Positions 1 through 14,257 of a stretch of 64,000 nt of DNA are shown here, piece after piece. The position numbers and the translations under genes were made by a program. Location: NCBI RefSeq assembly GCF_020831405.1, contig NZ_JAJHPU010000043.1, forward strand, positions 606,836-670,835, read 5' to 3'. The stretch's first letter is position 1; each line of letters begins with the position of its first letter. This DNA is from Pseudomonas oryzagri (lineage in GTDB: Bacteria; Pseudomonadota; Gammaproteobacteria; Pseudomonadales; Pseudomonadaceae). The notes below the pieces were generated by a model. The model saw only the letters and a list, made by a program, of their open reading frames with translations. It made no database searches and was not told the origin of the DNA.

Positions 1-603
1 GTCGACCATACCACCACCTCGGCTTCTGTGGCTCGCGAACTTGCCGTGCTGGCCGCCGAGCGCGAGCTGGAGTTCCTCGATGCGCCGGTGTCGGGCGGGC
101 AGGCGGGTGCCGAGAATGGGGTGCTGACCGTGATGGTCGGCGGTGAGGCAGCGGTGTTCGCGCGTGCCGAGCCGGTGATCGGCTGCTATGCGCGCATGGT
201 GAGGCTCATGGGGCATGCCGGTAGCGGTCAGTTGACCAAGATGGTCAACCAGATTTGCATCGGTGGTCTGCTGCAGGGGCTTTCCGAGGCGCTGCATTTT
301 GCCCAGTGCGCCGGCCTCGACGGCAAGGCGGCGATGGAGGTGATCAGCAAGGGCGCCGCGCAGTCGTGGCAGCTGGAGAACCGTCACGCCAGCATGCTGG
401 AGGGGCGCTTCGACTTCGGCTTCGCCGTGGACTGGATGCGCAAGGATCTCGGCATTCTGCTGGAGGAGGCGCGGCGCAACGGAGCGCAGCTTCCCGTCAC
501 CGCGCTGGTCGACCAGTTCTATGCCGACGTGCAGGCGAATGGTGGTGGTCGCTGGGATACTTCGAGCCTGATCTCCCGCCTCAAGTCGCCAGCGAAGGAG
601 TGA
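1..603 (+). CDS. NAD(P)-dependent beta-hydroxyacid dehydrogenase, 3' part (5' end outside window)
   Basis: The frame is open from base 1, so the gene starts upstream and about 200 C-terminal residues are present. The visible part starts inside the family motif VDHTTTS. It continues with DAPVSGG (substrate-binding loop) and GSGQLTKMVNQ, where the Lys is the expected catalytic residue of the 3-hydroxyisobutyrate / tartronate-semialdehyde reductase family. The helical C-terminal dimerisation domain follows. The Rossmann domain must lie upstream. The enzyme would reduce or oxidise a small 3-hydroxyacid with NAD(P). The exact substrate (3-hydroxyisobutyrate, glycerate or a succinic-semialdehyde type) cannot be told from this fragment. 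No partner gene is adjacent: 604-772 holds no supported gene. Confidence 0.9.
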   Translation, partial: VDHTTTSASVARELAVLAAERELEFLDAPVSGGQAGAENGVLTVMVGGEAAVFARAEPVIGCYARMVRLMGHAGSGQLTKMVNQICIGGLLQGLSEALHFAQCAGLDGKAAMEVISKGAAQSWQLENRHASMLEGRFDFGFAVDWMRKDLGILLEEARRNGAQLPVTALVDQFYADVQANGGGRWDTSSLISRLKSPAKE

Positions 604-772
604 ATGGCCGCCTAAGGTGCTGCGGAAGATGAAGTACGCGGCGCCAACGAGGTACAGGCCGGCCCATGGATAGGTAGTCGAGCTCCAGCGGCTGTTGCAT
701 GTACACTCGTGTGCCGTGCGCCCAAAGTCACGCGGCGCTTTCTGTGTTACGTCGTTTCGAGTGTCTACCGTC

Positions 773-1024
773 ATGCAATGTCGAGCCGGCTGTGGGGCCT
801 GCTGCATCGCCCCGTCGATTTCCTCGCCAATCCCCGGCATGCCCCTGGGCAAGCCGGCCGGAGTCCGTTGTGTGCAACTGGATGAGCGCAACCTGTGCCG
901 CCTGTTTGGTCTCGCGCAGCGGCCTGCGGTGTGCGGACAGTTTTCCGCCGATCCGCTGGTGTGTGGCGAGACGGACGAGCAAGCCGTCCGACTGCTCACC
1001 GAGTGGGAGCAGCTGACCGCCTGA
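773..1024 (+). CDS. YkgJ-type cysteine-cluster protein, 83 aa
   Basis: A small cytoplasmic protein that begins almost immediately with the cluster CxxxCxxCC (CRAGCGACC). Two further cysteines follow (VRCVQL and NLCRLF), then VCGQF. This is the pattern of the YkgJ/UPF0153 Zn- or Fe-S-binding family, whose molecular function is unknown. I chose the ATG at 773 because the cysteine motif starts two residues later, as in family members. The reading frame is open further upstream (to 695), but that extension looks unlike the family. The gene runs towards gltA and ends before the shared hairpin at 1071-1094. Confidence 0.8.
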   Translation: MQCRAGCGACCIAPSISSPIPGMPLGKPAGVRCVQLDERNLCRLFGLAQRPAVCGQFSADPLVCGETDEQAVRLLTEWEQLTA

Positions 1025-1070
1025 GGCACGGGGCGTGTGAGGGGCTGCGATGGAGTAGGGCGGAAATGCA

Positions 1071-1094
1071 AAGGGGCTGCCGAAGCAGCCCCTT
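1071..1094 (-). terminator. gltA terminator hairpin
   Basis: A perfect 10-bp inverted repeat (AAGGGGCTGC / GCAGCCCCTT) with a four-base loop lies 16 bp past the gltA stop codon. On the minus strand it is followed by TGCATTTCC, a weak T-rich tract. It also separates the convergent cysteine-cluster gene. Confidence 0.75.
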
Positions 1095-1109
1095 GCGGTG
1101 ACGCGAAGC

Positions 1110-2396
<1,287 letters not shown>

Positions 2397-2471
2397 AACC
2401 GGCCTCCTAAAAATTGTGCTTGGCTTGAAATCATCTTTCTATACACGGCCCCCCAGGCAGGGCCCGTGCCA

Positions 2472-2499
2472 CTATAGAGCTATAAAGCTGAAAGTCAAT
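2472..2499 (-). promoter_or_regulatory. Predicted sigma-70 promoter of gltA
   Basis: On the minus strand TTGACT and TATAGT are separated by 16 bp, close to the -35/-10 consensus. The site is ~75-100 bp upstream of the gltA ATG. A second TATAGA lies further downstream. Inferred from consensus only. Confidence 0.6.
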
Positions 2500-2612
2500 T
2501 TGTCCGAAAGTCGGCTGGCACGCCTTCTCCCTGAGCATGTTCGGCCAAGTTGGGCGCTATTTACTCCTTTTAAGGGGGTGCGACAATCAGTCCTTTAGGC
2601 TAAGCCAGCGCG

Positions 2613-2641
2613 TTGTCAGGCCTGGCCTAACTGTCTATACT
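2613..2641 (+). promoter_or_regulatory. Predicted sigma-70 promoter of sdhCDAB
   Basis: TTGTCA and TATACT are separated by exactly 17 bp, pointing to sdhC with a leader of about 110 nt. The 364-bp gltA-sdhC gap holds this promoter and the divergent gltA promoter. I see no other gene in it. Confidence 0.6.
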
Positions 2642-2760
2642 GCGTGGCCGACCGCCAGAGGCTATGCCAGGCCTAGGTTCTGGCTGTTGTCACTACCTGG
2701 TGATGGGTACCTGACAAGTGCACTTCCCGACAACTTGCCCTGCTGGTTGGGGCTCTCAGT

Positions 2761-3147
2761 GTGAAAAAAGCCGTGAATAGCAAACGACCCGTAAACCTAG
2801 ACCTTAGGACCATTCAACTCCCAGTCACTGCTTACACGTCCATCGCTCACCGTATTTCCGGCGTCATTCTTTTCCTGGGCATTGCTGTGCTGCTTTATGC
2901 ACTCGATCTGTCCTTGGCGTCGGAAGATGGTTTCGAGCAGGTGAAGGCGTTTCTGGCCAGCCCGCTGGCCAAGCTCGTGAGCTGGGGTCTGCTGTCCGCA
3001 CTCCTGTACCACCTGGTGGCCGGCGTTCGCCACCTGATCATGGATATGGGCATTGGCGAAACGCTGGAAGGCGGCAAGCTGGGCTCCAAAATCGTCATCG
3101 CCGTCTCCGCGGTGCTGATCGTTCTCGCGGGGGTGTGGGTATGGTAA
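2761..3147 (+). CDS. sdhC: Succinate dehydrogenase cytochrome b556 subunit
   Basis: Membrane anchor of complex II. The 128 residues form three transmembrane helices (about 30-50, 70-95 and 105-126). The family signature HRISG has His30, and the YHLVAGVRHL segment carries the likely heme ligand. The start used is GTG at 2761 (M-K-K-A-V-N-S), the start I recall for Pseudomonas SdhC. An alternative GTG four codons later is possible. First gene of sdhCDAB; its last bases overlap the sdhD start codon, indicating translational coupling. Confidence 0.95.
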   Translation: MKKAVNSKRPVNLDLRTIQLPVTAYTSIAHRISGVILFLGIAVLLYALDLSLASEDGFEQVKAFLASPLAKLVSWGLLSALLYHLVAGVRHLIMDMGIGETLEGGKLGSKIVIAVSAVLIVLAGVWVW

Positions 3148-3509
3148 CCAACGTCACTAACTTTTCGCGTTCGGGTCTGTATGACTGGATGGCCCAGCGG
3201 GTTTCCGCTGTGGTTCTCGCGGCTTACTTCCTCTTCCTGCTGGGCTATCTGGCAGCTACCCCTGAACTGACCTACGCCGACTGGCATGGTCTGTTTGCCC
3301 AAGGTTGGATGCGCATCTTCAGCCTGCTGGCCATCGTCGCCCTGAGCGTGCACGCCTGGGTCGGCATGTGGACCATTTCCACTGACTACCTGACGCCCAT
3401 GGCGCTGGGCAAGTCGGCCACCGCTGTGCGTTTCCTGTTCCAGGCAGTCTGCGGCATCGCCATGTTCGCGTTCTTCGTCTGGGGTGTGCAGATTCTTTGG
3501 GGTATCTGA
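3141..3509 (+). CDS. sdhD: Succinate dehydrogenase hydrophobic membrane anchor subunit
   Basis: Second anchor of complex II, binding heme and ubiquinone with SdhC. 122 aa with three hydrophobic helices. The signature SGLYDWMAQRVSAVVL near the N terminus and the VHAWVGMWTISTDYL segment (heme-region His) are typical. The ATG at 3141 overlaps the sdhC stop (TAA at 3145-3147). An upstream in-frame GTG at 3135 would add only two residues and is less likely. Followed after three bases by sdhA. Confidence 0.95.
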   Translation: MVTNVTNFSRSGLYDWMAQRVSAVVLAAYFLFLLGYLAATPELTYADWHGLFAQGWMRIFSLLAIVALSVHAWVGMWTISTDYLTPMALGKSATAVRFLFQAVCGIAMFAFFVWGVQILWGI

Positions 3510-3512
3510 TCC

Positions 3513-5285
3513 ATGGCTAGCATTCCTACTCTTTCCTTCGACGCCATCATCATCGGTGGCGGCGGCGCTGGCATGCGTGCCGCGCTGCAGCTGTCCCAGT
3601 CGGGTCACAAGACCGCCTGCGTGACCAAGGTCTTCCCGACCCGCTCCCACACCGTATCCGCCCAGGGTGGCATCACCTGCGCCATCGCGTCGGCCGACCC
3701 GAACGACGACTGGCGCTGGCACATGTACGATACCGTCAAGGGTTCCGACTACATCGGTGACCAGGACGCTATCGAATACATGTGCTCCGTGGGCCCGGAA
3801 GCCGTGTTTGAACTCGAACACATGGGTCTCCCGTTCTCCCGTACCGAGCAGGGCCGCATCTATCAGCGTCCGTTCGGCGGCCAGTCCAAGGACTACGGCA
3901 ACGGCGGTCAGGCTGCCCGTACCTGTGCCGCGGCCGACCGTACCGGTCACGCCCTGCTGCACACCCTGTATCAGGCCAACCTGAAGAACGGCACCACCTT
4001 CCTCAACGAGTGGTTCGCCGTTGACCTGGTGAAGAACCAGGACGGCGCCATCGTCGGCATCATCGCCATCCGCATCGAGACCGGCGAGACCGTCTACATC
4101 CGTTCCAAGGCCACCGTGCTGGCCACCGGCGGTGCCGGTCGTATCTACGCCTCCACCACCAACGCCCTGATCAACACCGGCGACGGCGTAGGCATGGCCC
4201 TGCGTGCCGGCGTGCCGGTGCAGGACATCGAGATGTGGCAGTTCCACCCGACCGGCATCGCCGGTGCCGGCGTGCTGGTGACCGAAGGTTGCCGCGGCGA
4301 GGGTGGCTACCTGATCAACGCCCATGGCGAGCGCTTCATGGAGCGTTACGCTCCGAACGCCAAGGACCTAGCCGGCCGCGACGTGGTCGCCCGCTCCATG
4401 GTCAAGGAAGTGATCGCCGGCAACGGCTGTGGCCCGGACAAGGACCATGTGCTGCTGAAGCTGGATCACCTGGGCGAGGAAGTGCTGCACAGCCGCCTGC
4501 CGGGCATCTGCGAACTGTCGAAGACCTTCGCGCACGTCGATCCGGTGGTTGCTCCTGTTCCGGTCATCCCGACCTGCCACTACATGATGGGCGGCGTGGC
4601 CACCAACATTCATGGTCAGGCCATCACCCAGGACGCCAACGGCAACGACAAGATCATCGAAGGCCTGTTCGCCGTGGGCGAAGTGGCTTGCGTATCCGTA
4701 CACGGTGCCAACCGTCTGGGCGGCAATTCGCTGCTCGACCTGGTGGTGTTCGGTCGTGCCGCTGGCCTGCACCTGGAAAAAGCCCTCAAGGAAGGCATCG
4801 AGCACCGCGGTGCCACCGAGTCCGACCTCGAGGGCTCCCTCAAGCGCCTGTCCGGTGTCAACGAGCGTACCACTGGCGAAGACGTTGCCCCGCTGCGCAA
4901 AGAGCTGCAGCAGTGCATGCAGAACTACTTCGGCGTGTTCCGTACCGGCGAATACATGCAGAAGGGCATTGCCCAGCTGGCCGAACTGCGTGAGCGCATC
5001 GCCAACGTCAAGATCGCCGACAAGAGCCAGGCGTTCAACACTGCACGTACCGAAGCGCTGGAGCTGCAGAACCTCCTCGAAGTGGCCGAAGCTACTGCGA
5101 TCGCTGCCGAGGTCCGCAAGGAGTCCCGTGGCGCGCATGCTCGCGAAGACTTCGAAGAGCGCGACGACGAGAACTGGCTGTGCCACACCCTGTACTTCCC
5201 GGGTGAGAAGCGCGTGGCCAAGCGTGGCGTGAACTTCTCGCCGAAGACCGTTCCGGCATTCGAGCCGAAAGTGCGTACTTATTAA
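3513..5285 (+). CDS. sdhA: Succinate dehydrogenase flavoprotein subunit
   Basis: Catalytic subunit oxidising succinate to fumarate on the cytoplasmic face of the membrane. 590 aa, the normal length. The N-terminal dinucleotide fold [13 protein letters not shown] is followed by [10 protein letters not shown] with the His that carries covalent [12 protein letters not shown], the GCRGEGGYL substrate loop and the late [21 protein letters not shown] motif are all present. The C-terminal domain is complete and ends with the usual [15 protein letters not shown] tail. Third gene of the operon, 3 bp after sdhD and 11 bp before sdhB. Confidence 0.98.
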   Translation: MASIPTLSFDAIIIGGGGAGMRAALQLSQSGHKTACVTKVFPTRSHTVSAQGGITCAIASADPNDDWRWHMYDTVKGSDYIGDQDAIEYMCSVGPEAVFELEHMGLPFSRTEQGRIYQRPFGGQSKDYGNGGQAARTCAAADRTGHALLHTLYQANLKNGTTFLNEWFAVDLVKNQDGAIVGIIAIRIETGETVYIRSKATVLATGGAGRIYASTTNALINTGDGVGMALRAGVPVQDIEMWQFHPTGIAGAGVLVTEGCRGEGGYLINAHGERFMERYAPNAKDLAGRDVVARSMVKEVIAGNGCGPDKDHVLLKLDHLGEEVLHSRLPGICELSKTFAHVDPVVAPVPVIPTCHYMMGGVATNIHGQAITQDANGNDKIIEGLFAVGEVACVSVHGANRLGGNSLLDLVVFGRAAGLHLEKALKEGIEHRGATESDLEGSLKRLSGVNERTTGEDVAPLRKELQQCMQNYFGVFRTGEYMQKGIAQLAELRERIANVKIADKSQAFNTARTEALELQNLLEVAEATAIAAEVRKESRGAHAREDFEERDDENWLCHTLYFPGEKRVAKRGVNFSPKTVPAFEPKVRTY

Positions 5286-5296
5286 GGGAGGCTGAT

Positions 5297-6016
5297 ATGT
5301 CGCTTGGTAAAACTCTGCAAGTCAGCGTCTATCGCTACAACCCGGAAAAAGACGCTGCTCCGTTCATGCAGGACTTCAACGTCGAGATCGACGGCAAGGA
5401 CCTGATGGTTCTGGACGTCCTCGCGCTGATCAAGGAGCAAGACGAGGGTTTCTCCTATCGTCGCTCCTGCCGCGAAGGCGTGTGCGGTTCCGACGGCATG
5501 AACATCAGCGGCAAGAACGGCCTGGCCTGCATCACGCCGATCTCCGCTGTGATCAAGAACGGTAAGCTGGTGATTCGCCCGCTGCCGGGTCTGCCGGTCA
5601 TCCGTGACCTGGTGGTCGACATGAGCATCTTCTACAAGCAGTACGAGAAGGTGCAGCCGTACCTGCAGAACGACACTCCGGCTCCGGCCATCGAGCGTCT
5701 GCAGTCCCCGGAACAGCGCGAGAAACTGGATGGTCTGTACGAGTGCATCCTGTGCGCCTGCTGCTCGACCTCCTGCCCGTCGTTCTGGTGGAACCCGGAT
5801 AAGTTCCTCGGTCCGGCTGCGCTGTTGCAGGCCTATCGCTTCCTGGCCGACAGCCGCGACACCAAGACCGAAGAGCGTCTGACTTCGCTGGACGATCCGT
5901 TCAGCGTATTCCGTTGCCGTGGGATCATGAACTGCGTGAACGTCTGCCCGAAGGGTCTGAACCCGACCAAGGCAATCGGCCACGTGCGTAACATGCTGCT
6001 GCAAAGCGGTACCTGA
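5297..6016 (+). CDS. sdhB: Succinate dehydrogenase iron-sulfur subunit
   Basis: Passes electrons from FAD to quinone through three Fe-S clusters. 239 aa. The plant-type [2Fe-2S] motif is CREGVCGSD. The two ferredoxin motifs CILCACCSTSCP and CVNVCPKG supply the [4Fe-4S] and [3Fe-4S] clusters. The ATG is preceded by AAGGGAGG. Compared with other Pseudomonas SdhB as I remember it, the N terminus is a few residues longer (MSLGKT-LQVSVYRYNP). Ends the sdh block; a 250-bp spacer with a stable hairpin separates it from sucA. Confidence 0.98.
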   Translation: MSLGKTLQVSVYRYNPEKDAAPFMQDFNVEIDGKDLMVLDVLALIKEQDEGFSYRRSCREGVCGSDGMNISGKNGLACITPISAVIKNGKLVIRPLPGLPVIRDLVVDMSIFYKQYEKVQPYLQNDTPAPAIERLQSPEQREKLDGLYECILCACCSTSCPSFWWNPDKFLGPAALLQAYRFLADSRDTKTEERLTSLDDPFSVFRCRGIMNCVNVCPKGLNPTKAIGHVRNMLLQSGT

Positions 6017-6047
6017 TGATCCGCGCCGTGCGGTGAGTCAGCCAAAT

Positions 6048-6082
6048 CGGCCGGAGCGACGGCAATGCCGCCGCTCCGGCCG
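6048..6082 (+). terminator. Intercistronic hairpin between sdhB and sucA
   Basis: An 11-bp GC-rich stem (CGGCCGGAGCG / CGCTCCGGCCG) continues into a CGGC/GCCG inner stem. It lies 31 bp past the sdhB stop. No T-run follows, so it may be a partial terminator or an mRNA-stabilising element rather than a full stop. Confidence 0.5.
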
Positions 6083-6266
6083 ATGCAGAACCAGCCGTGG
6101 CCCACAAAGCTGCGGTTCTTGATTAAAAAACGACCAGCAGGGGCAACCGGGCTGGAACCCGGACATCTGCGGGATCCGAGGTGGCTTTACCCAAGTCGCT
6201 GCTCTGGACTTTTGGGCCACGCGGTCTCCACGACAGATGGTGTCCCCTTACCGAGGGTGACCTAGC

Positions 6267-9098
6267 ATGCATGAAAGCGTAATGCAGCGGATGTGGAACA
6301 GTGCCCACCTGTCCGGTGGAAACGCTGCCTACGTCGAAGAGCTCTACGAGCTCTTCCTGCACGATCCCAACGCTGTGCCCGAAGAGTGGCGCACCTACTT
6401 CCAGAAGTTGCCGGCCGACGGCAACCAGTCTCCCGACGTTTCCCATGCCACGGTTCGCGATCACTTCGTGCTGCTGGCCAAGAACCAGCGTCGCGCCCAG
6501 CCGGTGTCCGCCGGTACCGTCAGCAGCGAACACGAGAAGAAGCAGGTCGAAGTACTGCGTCTGATTCAGGCCTTCCGCATGCGTGGCCACCAGGCGTCCA
6601 AGCTCGACCCGCTCGGCCTCTGGCAGCGCAAGGCTCCGGCCGATCTGTCGATTCATCACTACGGCCTCACCGACGCCGACCTGGATACCGTGTTCCAGAC
6701 CGGCGAACTGTTCATCGGCAAGCCGGAAGCTACCCTGCGCGAAATCCGTGACGCGCTGGAAAGCACCTACTGCGGCACCATCGGCGCCGAGTTCACCCAC
6801 ATCGTCGATTCCGAGCAGCGCAAGTGGTTCCAGCAGCGTCTGGAAAGCGTGCGCGGTCGCCCGCAGTTCTCCGCCGAAGCCAAGTGCCACCTGCTCGAGC
6901 GCCTGACCGCCGGCGAAGGCCTGGAAAAGTACCTGGGCACCAAGTACCCGGGCACCAAGCGTTTCGGTCTGGAAGGCGGCGAGAGCCTGGTGCCGATGGT
7001 CGACGAGATCATCCAGCGCTCCGGCTCCTACGGCGCCAAGGAAATCGTCATCGGCATGGCCCACCGCGGCCGTCTGAACCTGCTGGTCAATGCCCTTGGC
7101 AAGAACCCGCGCGACCTGTTCGACGAGTTCGAAGGCAAGAAGCTGGTCGAGCTGGGCTCCGGTGACGTGAAGTACCACCAGGGCTTCTCCTCCAACGTCA
7201 TGACCCCGGGCGGCGAAGTGCACCTGGCCATGGCGTTCAACCCGTCCCACCTGGAAATCGTCTCCCCGGTGGTCGAGGGCTCCGTGCGCGCCCGCCAGGA
7301 CCGCCGTGGCGACACCACGGGCGAGAAGGTGGTGCCGATCTCCCTCCACGGCGACGCGGCCTTCGCCGGTCAGGGCGTGGTGATGGAAACCTTCCAGATG
7401 TCGCAGATCCGCGGCTTCAAGACGGGCGGTACCATCCACATCGTCATCAACAACCAGGTTGGCTTCACCATCAGCAACCCGGAAGACTCGCGTTCCACCG
7501 AGTACTGCACCGATCCGGCGAAGATGATCCAGGCGCCGATCCTGCACGTGAATGGCGACGATCCGGAAGCTGTGCTGTTCGTCACCCAGCTGGCCGTCGA
7601 CTACCGCATGCAGTTCAAGCGCGACGTGGTCATCGACCTGGTCTGCTACCGTCGCCGTGGCCACAACGAGGCCGACGAGCCGAGCGGCACCCAGCCGCTG
7701 ATGTACCAGCAGATCGCCAAGCAGCGCACCACCCGCGAGCTGTACGCCGATGCGCTGGTCAAGGCCGGCACCCTGAGCGCCGAGCAGGTCCAGGCCAAGG
7801 TGGACGAATACCGTACCGCCCTGGACAACGGCCAGCACGTGGTCAAGAGCCTGGTCAAGGAGCCGAACACCGAGCTGTTCGTCGACTGGGCCCCGTACCT
7901 CGGCCACAAGTGGACCGCCAAGCATGACACCAGCTTCGACCTGAAGACCCTGCAGGAACTGAACAGCAAGCTGCTGCAGATTCCCGAAGGCTTCGTGGTC
8001 CAGCGCCAGGTCGCCAAGATCCTCGAGGATCGCGGCCGCATGGGCGTCGGCGCCATGCCGATCAACTGGGGCTTCGCCGAAACGCTGGCCTACGCCACCC
8101 TGCTGAAGGAAGGCCATCCGGTGCGGATCACCGGCCAGGACGTCGGTCGCGGTACGTTCTCGCACCGCCACGCCGCCCTGCACAGCCAGAAGGACGCCAG
8201 CCGCTACATCCCGCTGCAGCACCTGTTCGACGGGCAGCCGGAGTTCGAACTGTACGACTCCTTCCTCTCCGAGGAAGCGGTGCTGGCCTTCGAATACGGC
8301 TACGCCACCACCACGCCGAACGCGCTGGTGATCTGGGAAGCCCAGTTCGGTGACTTCGCCAACGGTGCCCAGGTGGTGATCGACCAGTTCATCACCAGCG
8401 GCGAGCACAAGTGGGGTCGCCTGTGCGGCCTGACCATGCTGCTGCCGCACGGCTACGAAGGCCAGGGTCCGGAGCACTCTTCCGCCCGCCTGGAGCGTTA
8501 CCTGCAGCTGTGCGCCGAGCAGAACATCCAGGTTTGCGTGCCGACTACCCCGGCACAGGTCTACCACATGCTGCGCCGCCAGGTGATCCGCCCGCTGCGC
8601 AAGCCGCTGGTGGCCCTGACGCCGAAGTCGCTGTTGCGTCACAAGCTGGCCATCTCCACCCTGGAGGAACTGGCTCAAGGCTCGTTCCACCCGGTCCTGC
8701 CGGAAATCGACAGCCTCGATCCGAAGAAGGTCGAGCGTCTGGTCCTGTGCAGCGGCAAGGTCTACTACGACCTGCTGGAGAAGCGTCGTGCCGAGGGTCG
8801 CGAGGACACCGCCATCGTCCGTATCGAACAGCTCTATCCGTTCCCGGAAGAGGAGCTGGCCGAGGTCATGGCGCCCTACAAGAACCTCAAGCACGTGGTC
8901 TGGTGCCAGGACGAGCCGATGAACCAAGGCGCCTGGTACTGCAGCCAGCATCACATGCGCCGCGTGATCAGCGCGCACAAGAAGACCCTCGGCCTGGCCT
9001 ACGCCGGTCGAGAGGCTTCCGCTGCGCCGGCTTGCGGTTACGCATCGATGCACGCCGAACAGCAGGAGAAGCTGCTGCAGGACGCTTTCACCGTTTAA
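6267..9098 (+). CDS. sucA: 2-oxoglutarate dehydrogenase E1 component
   Basis: Thiamine-diphosphate-dependent decarboxylase of the 2-oxoglutarate dehydrogenase complex. 943 aa, as expected. It opens with the E1o N-terminal segment (SAHLSGGNAAYVEELYELF) that binds E2. GMAHRGRLNLLVN and the ThDP motif GDGAF-like HGDAAFAGQG...NNQVGFT are followed by the transketolase-like pyrimidine domain (GQDVGRGTFSHRHA) and the C-terminal domain. The ATG is near a GAGGGTGAC stretch. It lies 80 bp from sucB and is probably cotranscribed with it. No clear promoter was seen in the 250-bp spacer upstream. Confidence 0.98.
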   Translation: MHESVMQRMWNSAHLSGGNAAYVEELYELFLHDPNAVPEEWRTYFQKLPADGNQSPDVSHATVRDHFVLLAKNQRRAQPVSAGTVSSEHEKKQVEVLRLIQAFRMRGHQASKLDPLGLWQRKAPADLSIHHYGLTDADLDTVFQTGELFIGKPEATLREIRDALESTYCGTIGAEFTHIVDSEQRKWFQQRLESVRGRPQFSAEAKCHLLERLTAGEGLEKYLGTKYPGTKRFGLEGGESLVPMVDEIIQRSGSYGAKEIVIGMAHRGRLNLLVNALGKNPRDLFDEFEGKKLVELGSGDVKYHQGFSSNVMTPGGEVHLAMAFNPSHLEIVSPVVEGSVRARQDRRGDTTGEKVVPISLHGDAAFAGQGVVMETFQMSQIRGFKTGGTIHIVINNQVGFTISNPEDSRSTEYCTDPAKMIQAPILHVNGDDPEAVLFVTQLAVDYRMQFKRDVVIDLVCYRRRGHNEADEPSGTQPLMYQQIAKQRTTRELYADALVKAGTLSAEQVQAKVDEYRTALDNGQHVVKSLVKEPNTELFVDWAPYLGHKWTAKHDTSFDLKTLQELNSKLLQIPEGFVVQRQVAKILEDRGRMGVGAMPINWGFAETLAYATLLKEGHPVRITGQDVGRGTFSHRHAALHSQKDASRYIPLQHLFDGQPEFELYDSFLSEEAVLAFEYGYATTTPNALVIWEAQFGDFANGAQVVIDQFITSGEHKWGRLCGLTMLLPHGYEGQGPEHSSARLERYLQLCAEQNIQVCVPTTPAQVYHMLRRQVIRPLRKPLVALTPKSLLRHKLAISTLEELAQGSFHPVLPEIDSLDPKKVERLVLCSGKVYYDLLEKRRAEGREDTAIVRIEQLYPFPEEELAEVMAPYKNLKHVVWCQDEPMNQGAWYCSQHHMRRVISAHKKTLGLAYAGREASAAPACGYASMHAEQQEKLLQDAFTV

Positions 9099-9178
9099 TG
9101 CCTTCACCAGTGCGCTGCCGGACCCCGGGTCCGGCAGCCGCATGCCTGAAGAACCCGAATCCATAGGAAATGCACAGA

Positions 9179-11902
<2,724 letters not shown>

Positions 11903-11947
11903 GGCGCCCGGAGCCGGATGACCAGTTGCGTCGTCCGGCCACCCCTA

Positions 11948-11998
11948 CAGCGGCCCCTGCCGGCTGGAGTCAAGTGCTCCGGCTGTCAGGGGCCGTTG
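11948..11998 (+). terminator. Hairpin between lpd and sucC
   Basis: CAGCGGCCCCTG pairs with CAGGGGCCGTTG, with an inner CCGGCTGGAG / CTCCGGCTG stem. It is followed by TGTCGTTCC. Terminator-like, placed 46 bp after lpd. The remaining ~110 bp before sucC may hold a promoter, but none is clear. Confidence 0.5.
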
Positions 11999-12111
11999 TC
12001 GTTCCAGATAGGCTGGCGCTTGGAAGTTGGCGTCTTACGCTCTAGTCACTGCAGCGTTTTCCCGGTTAGGATTTCGGTCGCCAATACTTACAACTAAAGT
12101 GGTATGGAAAC

Positions 12112-13277
<1,166 letters not shown>

Positions 13278-13278
<1 letters not shown>

Positions 13279-14159
13279 TGAGCATCCTGATCGACAAGGA
13301 TACCAAGGTCATCTGCCAGGGCTTCACCGGCAGTCAGGGCACCTTCCATTCGGTCCAGGCCATCGAGTATGGCACCCACATGGTTGGTGGCGTGACGCCC
13401 GGCAAGGGAGGCACGACCCACGTCGGCCTGCCGGTGTTCGATACCGTCAAGGATGCCGTGGCCGCCACCGGCGCCACCGCGTCGGTGATCTACGTCCCGG
13501 CGCCGTTCTGCAAGGATTCGATCCTCGAGGCCGCATTCGGCGGCATCAAGCTGATCATCTGCATCACCGAAGGCATTCCGACCCTCGACATGCTCGAGGT
13601 CAAGGTCAAGTGCGACGAGTTGGGCGTTCGTCTGATCGGGCCGAATTGCCCCGGCGTGATTACCCCGGGGGCGTGCAAGATCGGTATCATGCCCGGCCAC
13701 ATCCACCTGCCCGGCAAGGTCGGCATCGTGTCGCGCTCCGGCACCCTGACCTACGAGGCGGTGAAGCAGACCACCGACGCCGGCTTCGGCCAGTCCACCT
13801 GCGTGGGCATCGGCGGTGACCCGATCCCGGGTTCGAGCTTCATTGATATTCTCAAGCTGTTCGAACAGGACCCGCAGACCGAAGCCATCGTCATGATCGG
13901 CGAGATCGGCGGCAGCGCCGAAGAAGAGGCGGCGGCCTTCATCAAGGCCAACGTGAGCAAGCCGGTGGTGTCCTACATCGCCGGCGTCACCGCGCCGCCC
14001 GGCAAGCGCATGGGCCATGCCGGGGCCATCATCTCCGGCGGCAAGGGCACGGCAGACGAGAAGTTCGCCGCCCTGCAGGATGCCGGGGTGACCACGGTTC
14101 GTTCGCTGGCCGATATCGGCAAGGCGCTGGCCGAGGCCACTGGGTGGTCCATGAAATAA
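13278..14159 (+). CDS. sucD: Succinyl-CoA synthetase alpha subunit
   Basis: Binds CoA and carries the phosphohistidine intermediate. 293 aa. [18 protein letters not shown] starts the CoA-binding Rossmann domain. GGVTPGKGG, the ligase motif [11 protein letters not shown] and the [14 protein letters not shown] segment with the active-site His are all present. The ATG at 13278 overlaps the sucC TAA. The frame is open far upstream, but that is the shadow of sucC. A strong terminator follows 23 bp after the stop, closing the TCA cluster. Confidence 0.98.
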
Positions 14160-14182
14160 CCCCCGGGGTTCGTCCATCACGG

Positions 14183-14209
14183 AAAGAGCCACCATTATGG
14201 TGGCTCTTT
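14183..14209 (+). terminator. Rho-independent terminator of sucCD
   Basis: A perfect 13-bp stem (AAAGAGCCACCAT / ATGGTGGCTCTTT) with a single-base centre, followed by GCTTTT. Nearly symmetrical, so it could act in both directions. Confidence 0.85.
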
Positions 14210-14257
14210 GCTTTTGGGGCGTGCACCGGATTTCGACATTCTTTTCTGGTTGGATGC

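Noticed and set aside
604..694. Hydrophobic-looking minus-strand reading (GLYLVGAAYFIF) just after the dehydrogenase
   Set aside because: Not preceded by a start codon or ribosome-binding site and runs into the antisense of the dehydrogenase; at most a remnant.
6123..9164. 1013-codon minus-strand frame opposite sucA
   Set aside because: Mirror of a strongly coding gene; no ribosome-binding site, no domain, typical GC-rich antisense frame.
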